Origin: Verrucomicrobiia bacterium
GTDB taxonomy: Bacteria; Verrucomicrobiota; Verrucomicrobiia; Limisphaerales; JADLHS01
Direction of reading: 5' to 3'
DNA length: 64,000 nt
Assembly (NCBI GenBank): GCA_026125285.1
Contig: JAHCLO010000030.1
Coordinates: 22,575 to 86,574, forward strand
Part shown: in pieces, positions 1 through 9,900 of the stretch
How the letters are laid out: each line of letters starts with the position of its first letter
Position numbering within the stretch: position 1 is the first letter of the stretch
Position numbers and translations under genes: made by a program
The notes under the pieces: generated by a model
Databases searched by the model: none
Told to the model about the DNA's origin: nothing
Seen by the model: the letters and a program-made list of their open reading frames with translations, nothing else

Positions 1-704
1 TGCGTCGGCGATAACTTCACCACCTCGTCCGCGCCGAATTCCCGTGCCGCTGCCAGGCGCGCATCGTCTATGTCCACGGCGATCACGCGCGTCGCCCCCG
101 CGTTGCGGCTCATGGCGCAAGCGACGACGCCCAGCATCCCGGCCCCGGCGATCACGACGTTCTGGTCCTTGATCTCCCCGGCAAGGCGAAGCGAACCCGC
201 CACAGTGGCCACGGAACAGTTGATCAACGCACTCACGGTCAGCGGGACCTGTTGATCAACGTGGATCACCGGCGTGTGCCGGCGCAGGATGCAATACTCC
301 GCCAGACCACCGTGCAACGTGCTGTCGGGCCGGATCTGTTCATGGCCGTATTTGAACAAGCCTTCACCCTTTTGCGGAATACCCCGGCGCGCAAGGTGAG
401 AGCAAGGATCGGAAGCATAAATGGCCCAAGTCACCCGGTCACCCACCCGCAATCGCGCCCCGCGACCATCCTGCGTTGGCGCGTCCGGCCCCAACTCCTC
501 TATACGCCCCACGATTTCATGGCCGAGGATCGTGGGCGTCTTCTCAATCCGCTTTCCTGAGAAGGTAGTCAGGTCACTCCGGCAAAGCGTGGTGTATTCA
601 TTGCGCACCAGGATTTCGCCCTCGCGCAGTGGCGGCACGACCACAGTTTCATACGTGATGGGCCGGTCCTTTGAATGGAAGACCGCCAGGCGGCTTGTTT
701 GCAT
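1..704 (-). CDS. Zinc-binding alcohol dehydrogenase (MDR family), 3' end outside window
   Basis: This is the N-terminal 234 residues of a medium-chain dehydrogenase/reductase; the gene runs off the window start. The catalytic zinc ligands are visible at C41 (context TTLCRSDL) and H62-E63 (LGHEIVG). The Rossmann glycine motif GAGMLG begins the NAD-binding half and is followed by an acidic VDIDD strand end. The usual four-cysteine structural zinc loop is degenerate: only one Cys remains, before RRGIPQKGE. The PQK and KYGHE motifs resemble the putative phosphonate-associated alcohol dehydrogenase family, but nothing else in the window supports phosphonate use. The start is the ATG at 704, which gives a normal MDR N-terminus. 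The gene is divergent from the protease gene at 1027. The MDR fold is certain; the substrate is unknown. Confidence 0.85.
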   Translation of the reverse strand, partial: MQTSRLAVFHSKDRPITYETVVVPPLREGEILVRNEYTTLCRSDLTTFSGKRIEKTPTILGHEIVGRIEELGPDAPTQDGRGARLRVGDRVTWAIYASDPCSHLARRGIPQKGEGLFKYGHEQIRPDSTLHGGLAEYCILRRHTPVIHVDQQVPLTVSALINCSVATVAGSLRLAGEIKDQNVVIAGAGMLGVVACAMSRNAGATRVIAVDIDDARLAAAREFGADEVVKLSPT

Positions 705-1026
705 GATTTCCGGGCAGTATAGGATTGCCACGCCGGCGGCACAACTCTGGCGGCATTTTGATTTCCGGCTTCGTCTGTGGGCGCGGCGGGGTTTCGTACA
801 ATTGGGCATGGAGATGCTGGCCAGGCCGGAGATTTGCGGAGGACGTCGCCGCCCCCAAATGAACGCGGCGAGCATGGAATGTTTTTCGCTTCTTCACGAT
901 CGCTTGTGCGCATTTGTGAGAATCGTGGGCGGAATCCGAGGAGTGGCCGGCAGTCTTGTCCAAAAGGTGGACAAGGGGAGTTGTCTTTTCGGCCAAAGCG
1001 CACCAGATTATCAATCAAAATGTCGC
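705..1026. other. Divergent intergenic region
   Basis: These 322 bases separate the divergent dehydrogenase and protease start codons. An open frame continues through here upstream of the protease, but its translation is Cys/Arg-rich and precedes a good signal peptide, so I read it as non-coding. Promoters for both genes should lie here; I see no convincing consensus pair, RNA or repeat. Confidence 0.4.
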
Positions 1027-3984
1027 ATGAAGTTTAGAGCCTCTCAGCTTGCCTCACTGGCCACGTTGGTGGCGGTGATCTTGTCCGGGCTGGTGGAAGT
1101 GGCCGCGGCGCAGCAACCCCGACCGCGTCCACGTGAATTTCCACCGGGCGCTTTGCGCAGCCTGGAGGATCTCCCCGCCGGTGGCTTGCGCACCAAGATC
1201 GAAAAGCTTCCGACCACAGCGCGACAGCGGGCGGTCGCTTGGTTGCAGGAATTCCACTTTACCGAACATGATTTGGAGTCAATGGAAACCGATCCCGAGG
1301 GTGGCATCTATTATGTGGACCTATTTGAGATGGAGCCAGCATCCGCGGCCGATGAAAGCGAACCGGTGGTCAGCCAAGCGGCCGTGCCGGTCAATCCGTT
1401 TCCGGGGAATCTGGCGTTTCATAGTCGGCCAGGGGCGCCGAACGTCTTGTATTTGAATTTCACCGGTGAGGACGTCAGTGGAACAGCTTGGAACACCTCA
1501 CTCGGTCGAACTCTGATTCCCGCCCTGCCGTTCAGCACGGACTCGGATTATTCGACCTTTAGCGATGCGGAGCAGGCGATAATCAAGCGGGTCTGGCAAC
1601 GAGTGGCGGAAGATTACGCGCCGTTTGATATTGATGTGACTACCGAGCGTCCGGCGACGTTTAGCTCGCGGACGGCGCATGCGTTGATTACCCGGAATAC
1701 GGACGCCAATGGCGATCCGAATCCCTCTTCCTCGGCGGGCGGGGTTGCGTACGTGAATGTTTTCGGCGGCAGCAGCTTCGCCAACTATCGGCCCGCCTGG
1801 ATCTATCACAACAATCTGGGAAACAACGAAGCAAACATCGCCGAGGCGACTTCCCACGAACTCGGCCACAATCTTGGTCTCAGTCACGATGGCAAGACGG
1901 ACGGCACCTCGTACTACGGTGGGCACGGCAGCGGAGACATCTCCTGGGGACCGATTATGGGCACGGGTTACAATCGCAATGTGAGTCAGTGGTCCAAGGG
2001 GGAGTATTATCTGGCCAACAACACCCAAGATGACCTGGCGGTCATTGCTGCGAAAACGGCCTATCGTCCGGATGATCACGGCAACACCCCGGCCAGCGCC
2101 AGTCCGCTGGTCATCACCGGCGGCACGAACGTGGTTTCCACCACCCCGGAAAATGACTCTTTCAATCTTAACCCTGTCAACAAAGGCGTGTTGCACAACA
2201 GTGCGGATGTGGACGTGTTTAGTTTCGTGACCGGCAGCGGTCCCATGCGCTTGGCGGTGAACCCGTGGATCATGTCCTCCGGCACGCGAGGCGGAAACCT
2301 CGACGTGCTGCTCGAACTCTACAACGAGGCGGGTGCCCGCGTGCTCACCAACAATCCCGCCACCCAAACCACCGCTCTCATCCAGACCAATCTGCCTGAA
2401 GGACTGTATTTCCTCCATGTTCGCGGCACCGGTGTGGGCAATCCGCTCAGTTCGGCGCCCAGCGGCTACACGGCTTATGCGAGCGTGGGGCAGTACTTTA
2501 TCAGCGGTTACGTGACGCCGTCAGATTTTGTGGCCGCCCCGCAGGCCGAGTTGCTGATTACCGACCTCACGCAACCCGGCCAGGAATTGAAGCTGTTTAC
2601 CGTCAGGTATTCCGACAATCTAGGCGTGGATGTTTCGACCCTGGATGACGCAGACCTCCGGATTACGGGGCCCAATGGCTATGACCGAGCCGCGCAGTTC
2701 ATTTCGGTGGACGTGCCCACGGACGGCACCCCGCGGGTGGCAACATACTCCGCCGAACCGCCCACCGGCGCGGTGTGGACCACGGAAGACAACGGAACCT
2801 ACAGCGTCTGGATGCAGGCAAAGGAAGTCGGCGACCTGGAGGGAGCATGGGTGGCCGCCGCACAACTGGGCCAGTTTGAAGTGAATGTACCTACCGTGCT
2901 CTACGCGGCAAACATGAGCACCAATCCCGGATGGACCCTCGAACCTCAGTGGGCCTTCGGTCCGCCGGCGTACCCCGGCGCCGGGCCGGTGGGCGGCTAT
3001 ACCGGCGCGAACATCATCGGCTACAATCTGGGTGGCAATTACGCGAACCAGCTTGCGGCCAAATACGCCACGACTCCGGCCTTCAACTGTGCAGGTTACA
3101 CCACATTGACGCTGAAATTTCATCGCTGGCTGCGCTTGCGCACCGGCGACACCGCCCTGATCCAGGTATCCACCAACGGCACGGATTGGAGCAATGTGTG
3201 GTCAACCACGCAGTCGGTAGCCGACACTGCCTGGCAGGAGAGATTCTTCTCGTTGCCGCAATGGGTGGCGGGAAGCCCGACCGTGCAAATCCGGTGGGGC
3301 ATTGCTTCCAACAACAGCCTGAATGACATTGGCTGGAATCTGGATGACGTGGAGGTGACCGGCTACCCAAATCCCAACGCTCCACCCGCCAACGTGACCC
3401 TGACCGTTACGGTGAATGATGCAGCTTGGGGGGAGGTCAGCCCAAGCCACGTCGTGCAACCGCTGGGCTCGTTGGTGCAGATCACGGCCAGCCCGGCTAC
3501 TTATTTCAACTTCGCAGGGTGGACCGGAGATGCGGTCGGCACAGACAATCCGTTGACCGTGAACCTGAATGTGGACCAAATGATTCAAGCCAACTTCAGT
3601 GAAATCGTTACGGCCAACCACGCGACGCCACTGTGGTGGCTGGCAGCAAATGGATACACCAATGATTGGGAGGCCGCGGTCGAGTCCGTCGGGGCTAACG
3701 GCTTCCCAGTGTGGCAGTCGTACATTGCGGGTCTCACACCAAACGATCCCGAGAGTCAATTTCGTTTGTCCTTGGAGGCGGCCCCCGATGGTGTGACTTA
3801 CGTGCTGAACTGGACTACAGTGACAGGACGGGTTTACACCGTCTGGTCGAGTACCGATCCGCTCAACGGTTTCGCGCCCGTGGCCGGGGCGGCCACGCTG
3901 CCGTGGACGGTCCAGAGTTTGACCAACATTGTGAGCACCACTTCGCCTGCAATGTACTACCGGGTGGAAGTCCAAAAGCCCTGA
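1027..3984 (+). CDS. Secreted multidomain zinc metalloprotease (reprolysin/metzincin-like)
   Basis: This is an exported 985-residue protease. A signal peptide (MKFRASQL, hydrophobic core, AAAQ) supports the ATG at 1027 over upstream in-frame codons. The catalytic domain covers about residues 130-380. The zinc motif HELGHNLGLSHD is at 277-288, and MGTGY downstream is a likely Met-turn, which is the metzincin pattern. Next come a pre-peptidase C-terminal-like beta domain (about 390-490), a jelly-roll-like region (about 625-780) and an InlB B-repeat-like domain (GWTGDAVG, about 790-858). The C-terminal module ends YYRVEVQKP and resembles the ends of four other exported proteins in this window. 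It probably degrades extracellular protein. The gene converges on ispH and stands alone. The fold assignment is strong; the substrate is unknown. Confidence 0.85.
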   Translation: MKFRASQLASLATLVAVILSGLVEVAAAQQPRPRPREFPPGALRSLEDLPAGGLRTKIEKLPTTARQRAVAWLQEFHFTEHDLESMETDPEGGIYYVDLFEMEPASAADESEPVVSQAAVPVNPFPGNLAFHSRPGAPNVLYLNFTGEDVSGTAWNTSLGRTLIPALPFSTDSDYSTFSDAEQAIIKRVWQRVAEDYAPFDIDVTTERPATFSSRTAHALITRNTDANGDPNPSSSAGGVAYVNVFGGSSFANYRPAWIYHNNLGNNEANIAEATSHELGHNLGLSHDGKTDGTSYYGGHGSGDISWGPIMGTGYNRNVSQWSKGEYYLANNTQDDLAVIAAKTAYRPDDHGNTPASASPLVITGGTNVVSTTPENDSFNLNPVNKGVLHNSADVDVFSFVTGSGPMRLAVNPWIMSSGTRGGNLDVLLELYNEAGARVLTNNPATQTTALIQTNLPEGLYFLHVRGTGVGNPLSSAPSGYTAYASVGQYFISGYVTPSDFVAAPQAELLITDLTQPGQELKLFTVRYSDNLGVDVSTLDDADLRITGPNGYDRAAQFISVDVPTDGTPRVATYSAEPPTGAVWTTEDNGTYSVWMQAKEVGDLEGAWVAAAQLGQFEVNVPTVLYAANMSTNPGWTLEPQWAFGPPAYPGAGPVGGYTGANIIGYNLGGNYANQLAAKYATTPAFNCAGYTTLTLKFHRWLRLRTGDTALIQVSTNGTDWSNVWSTTQSVADTAWQERFFSLPQWVAGSPTVQIRWGIASNNSLNDIGWNLDDVEVTGYPNPNAPPANVTLTVTVNDAAWGEVSPSHVVQPLGSLVQITASPATYFNFAGWTGDAVGTDNPLTVNLNVDQMIQANFSEIVTANHATPLWWLAANGYTNDWEAAVESVGANGFPVWQSYIAGLTPNDPESQFRLSLEAAPDGVTYVLNWTTVTGRVYTVWSSTDPLNGFAPVAGAATLPWTVQSLTNIVSTTSPAMYYRVEVQKP

Positions 3985-4064
3985 CCTCGCGCCGGAGTCC
4001 AGGTGCAGGACCCAAACGAAGCCGCCGGGCTTGATCGGGATCTCGACCAGATACGGTCTCTCCG

Positions 4065-5291
4065 TCAGTTTGCCAGCAAAGTTTGCACAGAAATTCCGCG
4101 CAGTTCGCATAGCCGCCGGATGACGTCTTCGATCAGGTTGTTGGGGCAGGAGGCGCCGGCCGTGATGCCGATGGTGAGCTTTCGTGCCGGCAGCCAGTTG
4201 CCGGTTTCCAACTCTTGCTGCTGGTGCTGATCGTAGTGACGGATGAGTTGACTGGAAATCAGCTTCGCCGCGTTCTTGATAAAGTACGTGGGCAGAGTCG
4301 CTTCACCCATTTCCGCGAGATGCGAGGTGTTCGACGAGTTGTAGCCGCCAATGACCAGCAGCAAATCCAGCGGCTCGCGCAGCAATTTCTGGAGGGCGTC
4401 CTGCCGGTCCTGGGTGGCGCCGCAGATGGTGTCGAAAAACCGGAAATGCTCGGGGAGTTCCGCCTCGCCAAATTTCTGGATCATGGCGGCGCGCAGGCGC
4501 CGCTGAACCTCCTCGGTTTCGCCGCGCAGCATGGTGGTTTGGTTCGCCACTCCGATGGCACGCAGATGCAGGTCCGGGTCGAATCCCTCGGAATACGCGC
4601 CTTTGAACTTCTCCAGAAATGCCGCCCGGTCACCGCCCCGGACGATGTAATCACAGACATAGTCCGTCTCGGCCAGCGTGAAGACGACCAGATAATGGCC
4701 TCCTCCGCTGGCGAGCGTCTGGGAGCTGGTGGCCTTGGTTTCTTCGTGCCAGGCCTTGCCATGAATGATGCTGGTGACCTGATCCCGCGAATACTGTCGC
4801 ACCCGTTTCCACACGCTCATCACATCACCACACGTCGTGTCCACCAGCACGCAGCCCTTCTGCTCCAGCTTCCGGCGTGTGCCGACTTCCGTGCCGAACG
4901 CCGGAATTATCACCACGTCGTCGCGAGTCAGCTCGGTCAATTCCGGCTCGGTCGGTTTGTTGGAGATGGTTTGGATGCCCAAATTGTGAATCTGATCATT
5001 CACCTCGGGGTTGTGAATGATCTCGCCGAGGAGAAAAATGCGCTTGTCCGCCGGGAAAGACTTGCGGGCCGCATAAGCCAGGTCAATGGCGCGTTCGACG
5101 CCGTAGCAAAACCCGAATTCCTTCGCCAGTTTGATGGTCAAGTCGCCCGCGGCCAACACATGTCCGTTGGCGCGGATGCGCTCCACCAGTTCGCTCCGAT
5201 AATGCGACAACACCTGTGCCTGCACCGCTTCCATGATTTCAGGACGGCGAAGATTGATTTTCTGAGGTGCGCTGGGCGCTTCCGTTGACAT
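4065..5291 (-). CDS. ispH: 4-hydroxy-3-methylbut-2-enyl diphosphate reductase, long form
   Basis: IspH catalyses the last step of the MEP isoprenoid pathway, reducing HMBPP to IPP and DMAPP with a [4Fe-4S] cluster in the cytosol. The three cluster cysteines are visible in GFCYGVERAI (C62), DTTCGDV and GASCPNN. Other family motifs present are GEIIHNPEVN, IPAFGTEV and the catalytic-region NQTTM. At 408 residues it is well over the roughly 310-residue enterobacterial enzyme and matches the longer form known in cyanobacteria and plants. The ATG at 5291 (MSTEAPSAPQ) is preferred because the in-frame sequence upstream is low-complexity. No other MEP gene is nearby. The identification is secure. Confidence 0.95.
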   Translation of the reverse strand: MSTEAPSAPQKINLRRPEIMEAVQAQVLSHYRSELVERIRANGHVLAAGDLTIKLAKEFGFCYGVERAIDLAYAARKSFPADKRIFLLGEIIHNPEVNDQIHNLGIQTISNKPTEPELTELTRDDVVIIPAFGTEVGTRRKLEQKGCVLVDTTCGDVMSVWKRVRQYSRDQVTSIIHGKAWHEETKATSSQTLASGGGHYLVVFTLAETDYVCDYIVRGGDRAAFLEKFKGAYSEGFDPDLHLRAIGVANQTTMLRGETEEVQRRLRAAMIQKFGEAELPEHFRFFDTICGATQDRQDALQKLLREPLDLLLVIGGYNSSNTSHLAEMGEATLPTYFIKNAAKLISSQLIRHYDQHQQQELETGNWLPARKLTIGITAGASCPNNLIEDVIRRLCELRGISVQTLLAN

Positions 5292-5465
5292 ACCCAGACA
5301 GATTAGCCCGCATTCCCGTTGCGTCGAGTAGAAAGCCGGCGCCGCCGGCGCCGCTGACTGCGCAAGCCGACGCCCGCCCCAAGGCAATTTCTTGCGATTT
5401 CTTGGTGACAACCGCGCGTCGCTCTGCCATAAGGACTCACGTAAAACTTGCTCCTCAGCCACATC

Positions 5466-6296
5466 ATGAAGACCAGCACTCAAACTCCGTCGCGGAAGGG
5501 TTCCACTGCTAGGGTATTCAAGGCGTTCGCCGCCCGATGCCCCGTGGTGAAAGCTTTCACCCTTATTGAACTGCTTGTGGTTATCGCCATCATCGCCATT
5601 CTCGCCGCGATGCTGCTACCCGCCCTGTCCGGCGCCAAGAATCGGGCGCAACGGACCATTGACCTCAACAACAACCGCCAGATTATCTTGGCCGCGATGA
5701 TGTACGCGAGCGACCACCTGGACCGGTTGCCGAACTCAGGTTGGGGCACGGCTTACGCGAGTTGGGCTTATGCGGCGGGCATCCCGGCGGCAGGAACGTC
5801 CATTCCGGCCTTTCCCACCGCCCTATCGAACCAACTGAACTTCTTCCGCCGGGGTCAGGTTTTTCCCTATCTCCAGAACGAGAAAGTCCTCATGTGCCCG
5901 GCCGACAACAAGGTGGACTTTCAGTTTGTGCAACGAGGCATTCTCTTCACCAGTTACGTGTGGAACGGCGCGGTCAACGGATACGGGCCGGACAGTACGC
6001 CTTCGTTCAAGCTGGCCCAATTCAAGCCGGACGCAGTGCTGCAATGGGAGGCGGATGAAAGAACGCCTTTCTTCTTCAACGACTCATCAAGCTTTCCCGA
6101 CGAAGGGATTTCGCCCCGGCACGGCAAAGGCGCCACCATTGGGTTGTTTTCCGGTGGCACCGAGAGCATCAAGCTGGCCCGGTATTACACAGCGGAGTTT
6201 GCCGGCACGCAGGGCAGCCGGGGAGCGAACATCCCCGCGTTGATGTTGCCTGGTCGGATGTGGTGCAATCCTGAAACCCGCAATGGTCTGCCTTGA
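5466..6296 (+). CDS. Type II secretion-type pseudopilin with large C-terminal head
   Basis: This 276-residue protein carries a class III (prepilin) signal. A 30-residue basic leader ends in VKA, then FTLIELLVVIAIIAIL forms the hydrophobic helix with the conserved Glu at +5. The residue before the cleavage point is Ala rather than the canonical Gly. The globular part (YASDHLDRLPNSGW, CPADNK, SPRHGKG) matches the verrucomicrobial/planctomycete pseudopilin group with a DUF1559-like head. It begins about 175 bases from the divergent ispH start and is followed 21 bases later by a lipoprotein gene, probably cotranscribed. Unlike the other three pseudopilins here, no exported-protein gene precedes it. 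No secretion ATPase or prepilin peptidase is in the window. Confidence 0.85.
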   Translation: MKTSTQTPSRKGSTARVFKAFAARCPVVKAFTLIELLVVIAIIAILAAMLLPALSGAKNRAQRTIDLNNNRQIILAAMMYASDHLDRLPNSGWGTAYASWAYAAGIPAAGTSIPAFPTALSNQLNFFRRGQVFPYLQNEKVLMCPADNKVDFQFVQRGILFTSYVWNGAVNGYGPDSTPSFKLAQFKPDAVLQWEADERTPFFFNDSSSFPDEGISPRHGKGATIGLFSGGTESIKLARYYTAEFAGTQGSRGANIPALMLPGRMWCNPETRNGLP

Positions 6297-6317
6297 CGGC
6301 TCAAACTTGAGGTGAAA

Positions 6318-6746
6318 ATGAGCAAATTCAATCCTGCCAATTCTGTCGGTCTGGTTTCGTTGTGTGTTCTGGGCGGCCTGTGGTTGTTCGGCTGCGGCAA
6401 GCCAGCCGCGGAGGTCGCGCCTCCCCCAGCCGTGGTGGAATCGGCCCCGCAACCCGCGACCACCGCAACTCCGAATCTGGCAGAGCAGAACGCTCAAGCC
6501 CAGGCGGCGTGGGCCGATGCGCGCCTCAAAGAAGCCCAAGCCGCGCAACAGGCGCGGGATTACGAGGCAGCCGCGCAGGCGCTGGTCGCCTTGCAGCAGC
6601 AGCAGCGACTCAGCGAAGCGCAAGCGGCGGCTTACGCCAACCAGATGCGGCAGTTCCAACGCGATCTTGCCGGAGCGGTGGCCAGTGGCGACCCGCGCGC
6701 CAAAGCGGCCGCAGATCGTCTGCGCCGAGCTTCGATAGCCAGATGA
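6318..6746 (+). CDS. Small Ala/Gln-rich lipoprotein
   Basis: This 142-residue lipoprotein has the lipobox LFGC (Cys26) after a clear hydrophobic segment. The mature part opens with a Pro/Ala-rich linker, then a long Ala/Gln/Arg-rich stretch (about 60-140) predicted to be a continuous helix or coiled coil. A GAGG sequence 6 bases upstream sets the ATG at 6318; an in-frame GTG at 6312 is an alternative. The gene follows the pseudopilin by 21 bases and is followed by a strong terminator at 6877, so the two probably form one transcript. I do not recognise a family. An envelope spacer or periplasmic adaptor is only a guess from composition. Confidence 0.75.
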   Translation: MSKFNPANSVGLVSLCVLGGLWLFGCGKPAAEVAPPPAVVESAPQPATTATPNLAEQNAQAQAAWADARLKEAQAAQQARDYEAAAQALVALQQQQRLSEAQAAAYANQMRQFQRDLAGAVASGDPRAKAAADRLRRASIAR

Positions 6747-6876
6747 GTGAGTTTCACCCCGCTAAGTCTTTTCACGATCATCCATCAACCTGTTACACCA
6801 GTCTGGGCACAAGGCATCATCTGAATCCCATTCCCTGTGACGGCTTGCGTTCGCCAAGGTCCATATATTCAACCGA

Positions 6877-6912
6877 ACGGCCGGAGCTCTGGTGCTCCGG
6901 CCGTTTTCTTTT
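6877..6912 (+). terminator. Strong intrinsic terminator or attenuator hairpin
   Basis: A perfect 11-bp stem (ACGGCCGGAGC / GCTCCGGCCGT) with a 6-base loop is followed directly by TTTTCTTTT. It lies 130 bases after the lipoprotein stop and ends only 17 bases before the ATG of the CotH-like gene at 6930. It could terminate the upstream transcript or act in the leader of the next gene. A weak -10-like TATATT lies just upstream at 6864. Confidence 0.8.
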
Positions 6913-6929
6913 CTGAGAACTGTGAGAGA

Positions 6930-9900
6930 ATGGGAGTGATGTTGAAGCGCGCAAGGGAACAAACTGGCAGGATCATCTGGAGGGAAACCTGTAATCGCCG
7001 AATCTGGTTGGTGGCCACCTGGCTTGTGTTTGGCTGGGCCTCGATGAACACCCATGGACGTGGGGAGATCGTGATCAACGAGATCCACTACGATCCCGAC
7101 ATCAAGACCGAACCGGTGGAGTTCATTGAGTTGTTCAACGCGGGCGGCGGCACGGTGGATCTGTCCGGCTGGCGCTTTTCTGCCGGAGTGAGTTTCACCT
7201 TTCCCCAAGGCACGAGTATCGGCCCGGACAATTATCTGGTGGTGGCCCAGAACCCGGCGGCCCTTCAAAACAAGTTTGGCGTAAGCGCGCTGGGCCCGTG
7301 GTCGGGGCGACTGAGCAACGAGGGCGAAACCATCGTCCTGCGCGATGCCGCAAACGAAGTGGTGGACGAGGTTGATTACCAGCGTGGCTTTCCGTGGCCA
7401 ACAGTGGGCGATGCGCCGGGTTACTCGATTGAACTCATCAATCCGGCACTGGCCAATGACGTAGGCGGCAGTTGGCGCGCCTCCGTGGCCGCCAATCCCA
7501 TTCGCGAAGTTTTCACCCTTATTTCCGACCGTTCGACCTGGAAGTACTTCAAGGGTCTCACGGAAGCCTCGTCACCTGCGACGGCTTGGCGGGCATTGGG
7601 GTTTGGCGATGCGGGGTGGCTCTCGGGTACTGCCCCCATTGGTTACGGAGAGAGCGCGAGCTTTCTGGGAACGATGCTGCCGGACATGCGGGACAATTAC
7701 TCGACGGTGTTCTTTCGCAAGACCTTCGGAGTGACGAACGTCGCGCAGATTTCCGAATTGAACCTCGAGGCGAGCTATGATGACGGCTTCAAAGTCTGGA
7801 TCAATGGCGTGAACGTGCTTAACGCCAACATGGCTTCCGGCGAAGTGCCGTTCAACAGCACCGCAGGTGCGGCGCGGGAAGACCTCTCCTACAACCGGTT
7901 CACGCTGAGTTCGCCGCAGGCGTTTCTGCTGCCGGGCACAAATATCATCGCCATCCAGGCCGCCAACTCCAGTCTCGGCGGCAGCAGCGATTTCTTCCTC
8001 GATGTCCGTTTGCTGGCGAGCGTGGGGCCGCCCGGACATGGCCCAACCCCCGGCGCGCTCAACTCTGTTTTTGCCAGCCATGCGCCGCCGGCCATTCGAC
8101 AAGTGGCACACGCCCCCCAACAGCCCAAATCGCAAGAACCAGTCACCATCTCGGCCAAGATCACTGATCCCGATAATGTCACCGAGGTGGTCCTGCATTA
8201 CCAGTTGGTGAATCCGGGAAACTATGTTGAACTGGCTGACGCCGCCTACGCCAATAACTGGACGACTTTACCCATGAACGATGCCGGGGTGACCGGCGAC
8301 GTTACCGCGGGCGACGATATCTACAGTGTAGTGCTGCCAGGCCACTTGATGACGCATCGGCGTTTGGTGCGCTATCGCATTTCCGCCACCGATGCCACGG
8401 GGTCAGCCGTTACGGTGCCGTATCCGGACGATCCACAGCCGAATTTTGCGCTCTTCTGTTACGACGGCGTACCCGCTTGGCAGGGCGCGGTGCGGCCCGG
8501 CTTTACGCCGGTGGTAAACTTCGACACAAACGTGATGGGTCGCCTCCCGGTCGTGCATCTGATTTCCAAGAGCAACTCCGTGGTCAATGCGACCTGGTTC
8601 AACCGTTACGGGGGTGACGCCTATCCATGGTCCGGGACGCTGGTTTACGACGGGAAAGTGTACGACCACGTCCGCTACCGCGCGCGGGGAGGCGTCTGGC
8701 GTTATGCGATGGTCAAAAACATGTGGAAGTTCGATTTCAACCGCGGCCACGATCTGCAAATGCGCGACGACTACGGAAGGAAGTTCGGCACCACCTGGCG
8801 CAAATTGAATCTCGGTGCCTCCATCCAGCAGGGGGATTACGGCCACCGCGGCGAGCAGGGGATGTTTGAATCGGTGGGCTTCCGGCTCTTCAACCTCGCC
8901 GGAGTCGCCTCGCCCAACACGGTCTTTCTCCAGTTTCGGGTCATCAACAGTGCCATGGAGGCCAATCCCTCCTCGCAGTACGAGGGTGACTTCTGGGGCG
9001 TGTATCTGGGCACTGAACAGGAGGATGGCCGGTTTCTTGACGAGCACGGTTTGCCGGACGGAAATCTATACAAAATGGAAGACGGCACCGGCGAATTGAA
9101 CAACCTTGGTCCGCTGGGGCCGACGGACAAGTCCGACCTCAACGCGTTCCTAGGCGCGTATCGCAGCACCACTTCGCCGCCGAGCGAAGCTTGGTGGCGG
9201 GCGAACTTGGACCTGACGAACTACTGGAGTTACCAGGCCATCGTACAGGGCATCCATCACTACGACATCTGCTACGGGAAAAATTACTTCTATTACCGCG
9301 ACCCCGAAACCGGGCGCTGGTCGGTGCATACTTGGGACCTGGATCTGACCTGGGCCGACAACATGTTCGACTCCGGTTGCGGCGGGCGGGATGATTTGTT
9401 TCTCCCGCTGTTTGGCAATGGCAGCAGTTATCCCTTCAAGCCGGCGCTGACAACGGAATACAAGAATCGCGTCCGGGAAATCCGCGACCTGCTGTTCAAC
9501 CCGGATCAGGCCGGGCAGGTGATTGATGAATACGCCGCGCGCTTGCGCGGCCCCACCAACGGCCCCACCATCCTCGATGCGGACCGCAGCATGTGGGATT
9601 ACAATCCCAAGATGGCCAACGCCGCCTACAGTTCTACGATCTCCAAAGCCGGGCAGGGCCGCTTCTATCAATGGCCTAACGAACCCTCCGTCAGCAAGGA
9701 TTTCGATGGCTGCATCCAGTTGATGAAAAATTACGTCGCCATCCGCAGCGTGCTGCTGAACGGCATTGCTGCGGATGCCCTTCCGGCGACTCCGACCGTT
9801 TCCTACGTCGGCGCATCCAATCATCCCCTGAATCGGCTCAGTTTCCGCAGTTCACCGTACAGCGGCGGAACTCCCTTCTCAGCAATGAAATGGCGTATCG

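Noticed and set aside
3986..4110. Minus-strand peptide PYLVEIPIKPGGFVWVLHLDS next to ispH
   Set aside because: It reads like protein but lacks a start and a family, and partly overlaps ispH. It could be a gene remnant, but the evidence is too thin to annotate.
4215..5288. Plus-strand open frame opposite ispH
   Set aside because: ispH is unambiguous on the minus strand; the opposite frame shows no family signal.
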